A stretch of DNA of 7,313 bases. Origin: Thermoplasmata archaeon. Its GTDB lineage: Archaea; Thermoplasmatota; Thermoplasmata; Lutacidiplasmatales; UBA184. Positions 1-6,211 of the stretch are shown here, piece by piece. The notes under the pieces are model-generated. The model was not told the DNA's origin. It made no database searches and saw nothing but the letters and a program-made list of their open reading frames with translations. Both the position numbers and the translations under genes were made by a program. How positions within the stretch are numbered: position 1 is the first letter of the stretch; each line of letters starts with the position of its first letter. The DNA is taken from NCBI GenBank assembly GCA_030037875.1, contig JASHPV010000171.1, forward strand, positions 1 to 7,313, read 5' to 3'.

Positions 1-329
1 ACATGACGCAGAGCGGAGAGGTCGGCGTCGAGGACGAGACCCGACGGATCAAGGGAACGATCGACTTCGAGGCTTATCTCCCGTACCGGGGGCCTCGGGA
101 CCGCTCCGAATGGCTCGAGTTCCAGAATCTGTCGATCGTGGGCGAGAAGTACACCAAGCCGTTCAACATCAAGGCCCAGAAGGGCGAGCTGTGGTCCGGC
201 TGCACGGGGATCGGCCTCGAGCGCTGGCTCACCTCATTCCTGGCACAACGGGGGCTCGACCCCGAAGGCTGGCCGTCTGGCTTCCGAAACTACGCCGGAG
301 AGTTGCCTCGGGACATCAAGTTCCTGTGA
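1..329 (+). CDS. serS: Type-2 (methanogen-type) serine--tRNA ligase, C-terminal part, 5' truncated
   Basis: The reading frame is open to the left edge and ends at TGA 327-329, so this is the last ~108 residues of a longer protein; the in-frame ATG at 3 is not taken as the start. Class II aminoacyl-tRNA synthetase motif 3 is visible as GIGLERW (residues 69-75 counted from that ATG), which holds the arginine that contacts ATP. It is preceded by WLEFQNLSI and ELWSGCTG, and the protein ends in ...IKFL. This arrangement matches the C-terminus of the rare SerRS type first described in methanogens, which attaches serine to tRNA-Ser (and tRNA-Sec where present) in the cytoplasm. In that family a cysteine just before motif 3 is a ligand of the active-site zinc; Cys67 here is the likely equivalent. 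Seryl/amino-acid carrier-protein ligases share motif 3 but fit less well. The gene lies 57 bases upstream of the helicase on the same strand and could be cotranscribed with it. Confidence 0.85.
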   Translation, partial: MTQSGEVGVEDETRRIKGTIDFEAYLPYRGPRDRSEWLEFQNLSIVGEKYTKPFNIKAQKGELWSGCTGIGLERWLTSFLAQRGLDPEGWPSGFRNYAGELPRDIKFL

Positions 330-386
330 TCTCGCGGCCGGCCGGACGCCGAACAACGAGATAGCCGCCGTAGCGGTGGGGAACCG

Positions 387-2108
387 ATGACCGAACGAGT
401 CGCCGAGCCGGGTTCCGCCTCGGCGACTCCCGGACGGCAACGCCCGCTGGAGGATTTTGGGCTCGTAACCGAGGAACCTCACCCGCCGGCTCCCGAACCT
501 CGGCCCCCCGCCCTCCCGGGGATCTGGGAGGTCGAGGATGGAATGATCGTCCATCCGTACCTGAAGGACGGCGAGATTCGGGCCCTACCGTTCCAGCTCG
601 AGCTCGCCCGCATCGCGCTCGACCACGACACTCTCATCGTGCTCCCGACGGGTCTTGGCAAAACCGTCATTGCTGGGCTGGTGGCGGCTGAAGCGCTCCG
701 CCGGGGCCCCGGCAAACTGCTGTTCCTGGCGCCCACGCGGCCGCTCGTCCAGCAGCACGCCGACACCTTCGGCCGCTGGTTTCGTCGGCTCTCCCGCGCT
801 CGGTTCACCGGGACGGTGCGCCATCCCGTACGGGAAGGGGCATGGGATGACGCCGAGGCCGTCTTCGCAACCCCCGAGATCGTCGTGAACGACCTGGCCG
901 CCGGCCGGTACGACCTGAAATCCGTGCGTCTGCTCATCTTCGACGAGTCGCATCGCGCCGTGGGCAAGTATGCCTACGTCCCGATCGCGGAACGATATTG
1001 GACCGAACGGCCCCGGGAGGGTCATGTTCTCGGCCTGACCGCTTCCCCCGGCGGAAAGGACGAGCGTGTCGAGGAGGTCGTTCGCCACCTGCGGATCGAC
1101 CGCATCGAGGCCCGGACCCGCGAGGACCCGGGCGTCAAGGAGTACGTCCAGCCGGTCGACATCTCCTTCCGTTCGGTACGGCTTCCACGCCCGGTACAGG
1201 CGATTCAAACGCTCCTCCTCCGAGCGGGGTGGGACGAGGCTCGCAAGCTCCAACGGATGGGCTATCTTCGGAAGAAACCGATCGGATATCTCTCGGTCAA
1301 GGACCTGATCGCCCTCCGGGCAGAGATCTTTGCACGGCCGGGTCCGATGATTCGAAAGTTCGGACCGCTGTTCCATCAACTGATCCTGCTGCACATCCAT
1401 CACGCCCAGGACCGGCTCGAGACCCAAGGGGTCGAGCCCTTCCTTCAGTACCTCGATCGGGTTGCGTCCAAACCGAAGCTTGCCCGGGGGGACGCCGCCT
1501 TCCTGAAGCTCGAGCCCATCGCGAGTGCCCGATCGGCAGCTCGCAGGTTCCTCACAAGGACCCGGGAAGCTTCGCATCCCAAACTGGACCTCCTGGCAAC
1601 CATCGTCCGGGAAACGATCGAGGGCTCCTCGGGCCGGCCGGTCCGGATCCTCGTCTTCGCCCAGTACCGGGACACGGTCCAGGGGATTCACGACCGTCTC
1701 GAGCGAGAGGGATGGACCGTGGGCCGGTTCGTCGGGCAGGCCACGCGGGACGCGGAGGACCCCGGCATGAACCAAAAGGAACAGGCCCGGGTCCTGGAGG
1801 GTTTCCGAGCCGGGCTCTTTCCCGTGCTCGTCGCGACGAGTGTCGCGGAGGAGGGGCTGGATATCCCCGACGTGGACCTCGTCGTCTTCTTCGAGGCGAT
1901 CCCCAGCGAGATCCGGACCATCCAACGTCGTGGCCGGACCGGCCGGAACGCCGTGGGCCGCGTCGTCGTGCTCTTGACCCAGGGAACCCGGGACGTCGGC
2001 TACCAGAAGGCGGAGGCCCGGCGGGAACGGGCGATGAAGCAGATCGTCGGCCAGATGTCCCGTCGGTCGCGCGGCCGGACGAAGCCCGCGGCTCCTCCCA
2101 CCGACTAA
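387..2108 (+). CDS. hef: Hef-type superfamily 2 DNA helicase (FANCM/Mph1-like), helicase-only form
   Basis: ATP-dependent DNA helicase related to the N-terminal half of archaeal Hef, which unwinds and remodels stalled forks and branched DNA. SF2 motifs appear in order: Walker A LPTGLGKT (86-93), Ia LAPTRPLVQQH (114-124), II DESH (186-189), III TAS (218-220), IV ILVFAQYR (421-428), V ATSVAEEGLDIP (483-494), VI IQRRGRTGR (512-520). Residues ~260-400 between the two RecA-like domains are the family's thumb-like insert. The protein ends about 23 residues after the helicase core in a basic tail (SRRSRGRTK). It has none of the XPF-type ERK nuclease motif or HhH domain that euryarchaeal Hef carries at its C-terminus. 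Residues 1-52 are proline-rich and unlike the family. An in-frame ATG at 543 with a strong Shine-Dalgarno gives a 521-residue protein that starts where known Hef proteins do, so the true start may be 543. The start at 387 has a weaker GGTGGGG 5 bases upstream. Confidence 0.9.
   Translation: MTERVAEPGSASATPGRQRPLEDFGLVTEEPHPPAPEPRPPALPGIWEVEDGMIVHPYLKDGEIRALPFQLELARIALDHDTLIVLPTGLGKTVIAGLVAAEALRRGPGKLLFLAPTRPLVQQHADTFGRWFRRLSRARFTGTVRHPVREGAWDDAEAVFATPEIVVNDLAAGRYDLKSVRLLIFDESHRAVGKYAYVPIAERYWTERPREGHVLGLTASPGGKDERVEEVVRHLRIDRIEARTREDPGVKEYVQPVDISFRSVRLPRPVQAIQTLLLRAGWDEARKLQRMGYLRKKPIGYLSVKDLIALRAEIFARPGPMIRKFGPLFHQLILLHIHHAQDRLETQGVEPFLQYLDRVASKPKLARGDAAFLKLEPIASARSAARRFLTRTREASHPKLDLLATIVRETIEGSSGRPVRILVFAQYRDTVQGIHDRLEREGWTVGRFVGQATRDAEDPGMNQKEQARVLEGFRAGLFPVLVATSVAEEGLDIPDVDLVVFFEAIPSEIRTIQRRGRTGRNAVGRVVVLLTQGTRDVGYQKAEARRERAMKQIVGQMSRRSRGRTKPAAPPTD
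526..537 (+). promoter_or_regulatory. Shine-Dalgarno candidate supporting an alternative hef start at 543
   Basis: GGGAGGTCGAGG contains GGAGGT (527-532, 10 bases before ATG 543) and GAGG (534-537, 5 bases before it). This is a better match to the anti-SD sequence than GGTGGGG (375-381) before ATG 387. Starting at 543 removes the proline-rich leader that Hef relatives lack. It could still be ordinary coding sequence, since it encodes WEVED in the longer form. Confidence 0.45.
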
Positions 2109-2174
2109 CCGAGCGAACGCGACCGGCCGGGTGTCGCCGGGCGCGCTACGGTCCGCGGAGCGGGAAAGGGGCCT

Positions 2175-2196
2175 CCTTGCAAGGGCATCGCATGCG
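2175..2196. promoter_or_regulatory. Two short perfect palindromes upstream of the kdp promoter; candidate operator
   Basis: CCTTGCAAGG (2175-2184) is a perfect 10-base palindrome, and CGCATGCG (2189-2196) is a perfect 8-base palindrome five bases further on. Both lie just upstream of the TATA-like box of kdpF, where an archaeal helix-turn-helix regulator could bind. Neither is followed by a T-run, so a terminator for the helicase gene is unlikely. No regulator is identified and palindromes this short can occur by chance. Confidence 0.3.
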
Positions 2197-2205
2197 GGTT
2201 TCAAC

Positions 2206-2213
2206 TCTAAATA
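2206..2213 (+). promoter_or_regulatory. Archaeal TATA-box-like element for the kdpFABC operon
   Basis: TCTAAATA sits in a short AT-rich island (about 2199-2225) in an otherwise very GC-rich window, and it lies in the only gap large enough for a promoter of the kdp genes. Its centre is ~30 bases before GTG 2240. Archaeal TATA boxes lie roughly 25-27 bases before the transcription start, which predicts a transcript beginning within a few bases of that GTG, i.e. a leaderless or nearly leaderless mRNA. No convincing BRE is seen upstream. The rest of the 2109-2239 gap holds no gene or clear terminator that I can see. Confidence 0.5.
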
Positions 2214-2239
2214 GTCCCGATTTCGGTCCGCCCGGCCAA

Positions 2240-2350
2240 GTGTCGCTCCTGAATATCGCCCCGCATCTGGGGCTGATCGTCTTCACGATACTGACCGCCG
2301 CGGTCTCGTTGTATCTGATCTACACGATGCTGCGGCCCGATGCGTTCTGA
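2240..2350 (+). CDS. kdpF: KdpF, small membrane subunit of the K+-transporting Kdp ATPase
   Basis: A 36-residue peptide consisting almost entirely of one hydrophobic helix (about residues 10-29, GLIVFTILTAAVSLYLIY) followed by MLRPDAF. The ending Tyr-x-hydrophobic-Leu-Arg-Pro-Asp/Glu-x-Phe right before kdpA is the KdpF signature. KdpF lies in the membrane at the KdpA-KdpB interface and stabilises the KdpFABC complex. The start is placed at GTG 2240 rather than the in-frame ATG 2192 for three reasons: the extra 16 residues do not resemble KdpF, they overlap the TATA-like box, and only 7 of those 16 codons end in G or C against 31 of the 36 codons from GTG 2240. The ATG does have a weak AAGGG (2181-2185) before it, so a 52-residue form cannot be excluded. 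The gap to kdpA is 15 bases. Confidence 0.82.
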   Translation: MSLLNIAPHLGLIVFTILTAAVSLYLIYTMLRPDAF

Positions 2351-2365
2351 TTCGGGGGCGCCGAC

Positions 2366-4087
2366 ATGTCGAATCCGCTGGGCCTCATAGGGTCCTACCT
2401 AGACGTTGCCATCGTCTTCGGATTCGTCCTCGCCATTGCCCCGAGCATCGGGAACTTCATGGGTCGGGTCTTCACCAACCGGCCCACCTTCGGCGAGGGG
2501 ATCTTTGGCCCGGTCGAGCGGGCGGTCTACCGGCTGTTGGGCGTCAACCCTCGTCACTCGATGCGGGTCCGCGAGTACATCACCGCTTTTCTGTTGTCCA
2601 ACGCGGTTCTGATCATCTGGATCTTCCTTCTCCTGCAGTTCCAGAACAAGTTCCCCTGGGGCGCGACCCCTGGCATCCCTCCGATGACCTGGGACCTGGC
2701 CCTCCACACTTCGGCCAGCTTCTCGACGAACACCGATTTCACCCATTTCGTCACGGAGAGCCAGGTCACCGAGGGCGGGCTGTTGCTGGGCCTCCAGGTG
2801 GCCATGTTCCTGTCGGCCGGGGCGGGCCTCGCCATCCTGGCGGCGTTCATCCGGGGCTTTGTTCGGAAGGATGGAACGATCGGGAACTACTTCGTGGACA
2901 TCACGCGTGCCGTCGTCCGGATTCTGGCTCCGATGTCCATCGTAGGGGCCTTGATCCTCGTTCTCCTCGGCCTCCCCGAGACGTTCGCGACGAGCGTCTC
3001 GGTCCACCCTTTGCTGGGCGGAATTCAACTGATCCCCCTGGGCCCGGTGGCATCCTGGCAATCGATCATGCTCCTGGGCTCGAACGGGGGGGGCATTTTC
3101 GCGGCCAACTCGACCCATCCGTTCGAGAACCCGAGCGCTCTCTCCAACCTGTTCGAAATCGGCCTGATGATGGTCATCCCGTTCTCGAGTCCCTTCGCGT
3201 TCGCAAGCGCCGTGCGCCGCAAGGGCGAGGCGTTCCCCTACCTCGGGACGATCCTGATCGTGTTCTTCGTCGCGGTGGGCCTCCTGATCGCCGGCCAGCT
3301 GGCGGCGAATCCGGAGCTTTCTCCTATCGCGGCCCTCTCCCAGAACTCGTTCTATTCCGCCGGCCAGGAGACCCGCTTCACTCTGCCGGAAGGGGCGATG
3401 TTCCAGGCCCTGAGCGTCTACGCCAACGTCGGGGCGAACAACATGGCGATTGGCGCGCTGTCTCCGATCGGCCAGATGTCCATGCTGTTCGGAATGTTCA
3501 CGCAGTCCACGCCGGGCGGGGTCGGGACCGGGATGGGCTACCTCCTCACGAACGCGCTGATCGCCATCTTCGTGGGGGGGCTCATGGTCGGGCGCACCCC
3601 CGAGTATCTAGGGAAGAAGATCGGCCGGCAGCAGATCGGCTGGGCGGCCTCACTGCTGCTCATCCATCCAGTGCTCATCTTCATTCCTCTCGTGGCCACC
3701 CTTCTCGGCGGTTTTGCCGCGCTGCCGACGACCGGCGTCGGCGCCAGCGCCCACACGTTCACGTCGATCCTGTACGAGTTCACGAGCGAAGCTGCCAACA
3801 ACGGTAGCGCGATGGGGTCGGTCTACGTCAACGACACGACGATGTGGTTCAACGTCGTCGGCGCCGTGGTGATGCTCGTCGGCCGGTTCTTGCCGATGGT
3901 GGCGATGCTGATGATCTCGCATCACTTCTCGATCCAGAAGCCGTCGCCGCCCGGCCCGGGCACGCTCAGGACACAGAGCTTCACGTTCATGATCTACCTC
4001 ACCCTGTTCCTCATCATCCTCACCGCACTGCTGTTCCTGCCGGCGCTCGCCCTCGGACCGTTGACCCAGATCGGAGCGGGGGGCTAG
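2366..4087 (+). CDS. kdpA: KdpA, K+-binding and translocating subunit of the Kdp ATPase
   Basis: 573 residues (E. coli KdpA is 557), a polytopic membrane protein built from four repeated channel-like M-P-M units. Family blocks: WDLALHTSASF-STNTDF (109-125, first pore loop), GPVASWQSIMLLGSNGGG-IFAANSTHPFENP (226-256, second), GQETRF (333-338), ANVGANNM (353-360, third), GGVGTGMG (384-391), GLMVGRTPEYLGKKIG (405-420), TSEAANNGSAMG (473-484, fourth) and the closing FLPALALGP (557-565). KdpA selects external K+ and passes it through an intersubunit tunnel to KdpB. The second loop and the GRTPEYLGKKI segment are conserved. The first and third loops differ from the E. coli type: TNTDFT replaces TNTNWQ, and no HDS follows the third loop. 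An SD-like GGGGGCG (2354-2360) precedes the ATG, and the stop is 3 bases before kdpB. Confidence 0.95.
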   Translation: MSNPLGLIGSYLDVAIVFGFVLAIAPSIGNFMGRVFTNRPTFGEGIFGPVERAVYRLLGVNPRHSMRVREYITAFLLSNAVLIIWIFLLLQFQNKFPWGATPGIPPMTWDLALHTSASFSTNTDFTHFVTESQVTEGGLLLGLQVAMFLSAGAGLAILAAFIRGFVRKDGTIGNYFVDITRAVVRILAPMSIVGALILVLLGLPETFATSVSVHPLLGGIQLIPLGPVASWQSIMLLGSNGGGIFAANSTHPFENPSALSNLFEIGLMMVIPFSSPFAFASAVRRKGEAFPYLGTILIVFFVAVGLLIAGQLAANPELSPIAALSQNSFYSAGQETRFTLPEGAMFQALSVYANVGANNMAIGALSPIGQMSMLFGMFTQSTPGGVGTGMGYLLTNALIAIFVGGLMVGRTPEYLGKKIGRQQIGWAASLLLIHPVLIFIPLVATLLGGFAALPTTGVGASAHTFTSILYEFTSEAANNGSAMGSVYVNDTTMWFNVVGAVVMLVGRFLPMVAMLMISHHFSIQKPSPPGPGTLRTQSFTFMIYLTLFLIILTALLFLPALALGPLTQIGAGG

Positions 4088-4090
4088 TCG

Positions 4091-6211
4091 ATGGCCAGCC
4101 GTTCCCCCCTCAGCGCTGACGTCCGGGCCGAGTCTCGGATCTCGGTCGGCTACGTGCTCGCCGAGTCGATGCGCGGGTTCGACCCGCGCCGGCAGGTGCG
4201 CCACCCGGTGATGTTCACAGTGTACGTCCTGTTCCTGTTCATCGTCGTCGTGATGATCGATCCCCCGCTCTTCCCGGACATCACCAGGGGGTACGACAAG
4301 ATCTACTATCTCGGGACGGCCATCCTCCTGTTCCTGACCCTCTGGTTCGCGAACCTGAGCGAGGGCATCGCCGAGGCGCAGGGACGCGCCCAGGCCGAGT
4401 CGCTGCGGCAGATCCGGGGAGGGCTTGTCGCCCACCGCATCGACACGGCCGGCCAGGAGACCACGGTCCCGGTCGAGATGATGCGGGTCGGGGACGTCTT
4501 CGTGGTCCGGCAAGGCGAGACGATCCCGACGGACGGGGACGTCGTCAAGGGCGCTGCGCAGATCGACGAATCGATGCTCACCGGTGAATCGCAGACGGTG
4601 CTGCGAGAGAGCGGCGGCGACCGAACCAGCCTGCTCGGCGGTTCCAAGGTCTCCGAGGGGGAGATCCAGGTGCGGGTCTCGGCGATCCAGGGACAGTCGT
4701 TCCTGGACCGTCTGATCCGGCTGGTCGAGGCGACGACCCGGGAAAAAACGCCGAACGAGATCGCCCTCAACGTTCTTCTCTCGGCCCTTTCCCTCGCGCT
4801 GTTCATCGTGGTCCTGGGACTCGTCTACCTCTGCCAGATCACGGGCTACGCGGCGATCGATGTGGCGACCGCTGCGTCGTTGCTCGTCTCTCTTCTTCCC
4901 ACCACCATCGGGGGGCTGCTCCCGGCCATCGGTATCTCGGGCATCAACCGGGTGGCCCAGGCGAACGTCATCGCAAAGTCCGGCAAGGCGGTGGAGGCGG
5001 CCGGAGACCTGGACATCCTGATCCTCGACAAGACCGGGACGATCACGGTGGGCAACCGACTGGCCGTGCAGCTGGTCCCCGCGCCGGATATCGAGATGAG
5101 TGACCTCCTCAACGCTGCCATGCTCGGCTCGAGCCTGGACGATACCCCGGAAGGCCGGTCGATCGTTCGACTCGCCGCGCGGCAAGGCGCCAAGCCCGGA
5201 CGGTTGGAACCTGGGAGTTTCCGCATCCTGCCGTTCAGCCAGGAGCGGCGGACGAGCGGGATCGTCCTGGGCGACGGGACGGAGATCATGAAGGGGTCCG
5301 TGACGGCGATGCAGGAGTACGCCGGCGCGCTGCCGGCCTCCCTCACCCTCACCGCCACCGAGGCAGCCCGGCAGGGCATGACGGTCCTCGCGATCGCGCG
5401 CAACAAGAGGACAATGGGCCTGGTGTTCCTCAAGGACGTCGTCAAACCCGGTATCAAGGAACGGTTGGCCGAACTGCGGCGTATGGGCATTCGCACCGTG
5501 ATGTGCACCGGGGACAACCGGCTCACTGCGGCCTCGATCGCGAAGGAATCCGGCGTCGACGACTTCATCGCGGAGGCGCGGCCGGAGACCAAGCTCGTCG
5601 TGGTCAACCGGGAGAAGGCGCAAGGTCGGCTGGTGGCGATGACCGGGGACGGAACGAACGACGCGCCGGCCCTCGCCCGGGCGGACGTCGGCCTCGCGAT
5701 GAACAGCGGGACGAGCGCGGCGAAGGAGGCGGGGAACATGGTCGACCTGGACAGCGACCCGACCAAACTGATCCAGGTCGTCTCCATCGGGAAGCAGCTC
5801 CTGATCACCCGGGGCGCGCTCACCACGTTCTCGATCACGAACGACGTGGCGAAGTACTTCGCGATCATCCCGGTGCTCTTCGCGGCCGCCGGCGCCGGGT
5901 TCGCGGGGGTCCGGGAGCTCAACATCCTGGGCCTCACCAACCCTCACTTGGCCGTCCTGTCCACGGTCCTGTTCAACGCCCTGATGATCCCGGCCCTGAT
6001 CCCCCTGGCGCTGAGAGGAGTCCCGTTCCGGCCCCGGAGCGCCATCGATTTGCTGCGGCAGAACCTGCTGCTCTACGGCATCGGCGGACTCCTCAGCGCG
6101 TTCGTCGGCATCAAGGCGGTCTACATCGTGCTCGTCTACCTGGGACAGATCCCCGGCTGGCAGCACTTCCTGGCGGCCATCGCGCACTTCCTCCCCGGAG
6201 GATTCCTGTGA
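4091..6211 (+). CDS. kdpB: KdpB, P-type ATPase catalytic subunit of the K+ importer
   Basis: 706 residues (E. coli 682). It hydrolyses ATP through a phospho-aspartate intermediate to drive K+ uptake. Visible landmarks: RHPVMF before the first helix (37-42), actuator loop TGES (164-167), KTPNEIAL (219-226), the broken membrane helix LLPTTIGGLLPAIG (268-281), phosphorylation site DKTGTIT (313-319, Asp313), DDTPEGRSIV (350-359), nucleotide-domain PFSQERRTSG (381-390) and MKGSV (400-404), TGDNRLTA (473-480), the hinge TGDGTNDAPAL (518-528), and the membrane segment SITNDVAKYFAIIP (581-594). In that last segment Asp585 and Lys588 correspond to the transmembrane Asp/Lys pair needed in E. coli KdpB. 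All catalytic residues are intact. GGAGCGGGGGG (4073-4083), inside the 3' end of kdpA, provides the ribosome binding site. The stop overlaps the kdpC start. Confidence 0.97.
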   Translation: MASRSPLSADVRAESRISVGYVLAESMRGFDPRRQVRHPVMFTVYVLFLFIVVVMIDPPLFPDITRGYDKIYYLGTAILLFLTLWFANLSEGIAEAQGRAQAESLRQIRGGLVAHRIDTAGQETTVPVEMMRVGDVFVVRQGETIPTDGDVVKGAAQIDESMLTGESQTVLRESGGDRTSLLGGSKVSEGEIQVRVSAIQGQSFLDRLIRLVEATTREKTPNEIALNVLLSALSLALFIVVLGLVYLCQITGYAAIDVATAASLLVSLLPTTIGGLLPAIGISGINRVAQANVIAKSGKAVEAAGDLDILILDKTGTITVGNRLAVQLVPAPDIEMSDLLNAAMLGSSLDDTPEGRSIVRLAARQGAKPGRLEPGSFRILPFSQERRTSGIVLGDGTEIMKGSVTAMQEYAGALPASLTLTATEAARQGMTVLAIARNKRTMGLVFLKDVVKPGIKERLAELRRMGIRTVMCTGDNRLTAASIAKESGVDDFIAEARPETKLVVVNREKAQGRLVAMTGDGTNDAPALARADVGLAMNSGTSAAKEAGNMVDLDSDPTKLIQVVSIGKQLLITRGALTTFSITNDVAKYFAIIPVLFAAAGAGFAGVRELNILGLTNPHLAVLSTVLFNALMIPALIPLALRGVPFRPRSAIDLLRQNLLLYGIGGLLSAFVGIKAVYIVLVYLGQIPGWQHFLAAIAHFLPGGFL
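6197..6202 (+). promoter_or_regulatory. Shine-Dalgarno fixing the GTG start of kdpC
   Basis: GGAGGA lies 5 bases before GTG 6208, inside the last codons of kdpB. The start and stop share GTGA (6208-6211), an arrangement typical of translational coupling. This decides the kdpC start; the open frame extends far upstream only as a shadow of kdpB. Confidence 0.8.

Noticed and set aside
329..362. Inverted repeat ATCTCG ... CGAGAT after the serS stop, possible terminator
   Set aside because: Only 6 base pairs with a 22-base spacer and no T-run; too weak to call a terminator.
364..377. Small hairpin CCGC-CGTA-GCGG overlapping the hef ribosome-binding region
   Set aside because: A four-base stem is common by chance in DNA this GC-rich; no evidence of regulatory function.
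998..2191. Long + strand frame running into kdpF
   Set aside because: The part before kdpF overlaps the helicase in another frame and is Pro/Arg/Gly-rich; only the last 36 codons are credible.
585..2204. 539-codon open frame on the - strand opposite the helicase gene
   Set aside because: Shadow of a gene with a full set of SF2 motifs on the + strand; low-complexity composition and no recognisable motif.
3650..6187. 845-codon open frame on the - strand
   Set aside because: It is antisense to kdpA/kdpB, which are unmistakable. The translation is dominated by Asp, Glu, Arg, Gln and Gly with no domain pattern, as expected for the complement of GC-rich codons.
5503..6207. Long + strand frame upstream of the kdpC GTG
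   Set aside because: It is an out-of-frame reading of kdpB; GGAGGA and the GTGA overlap place the kdpC start at 6208.
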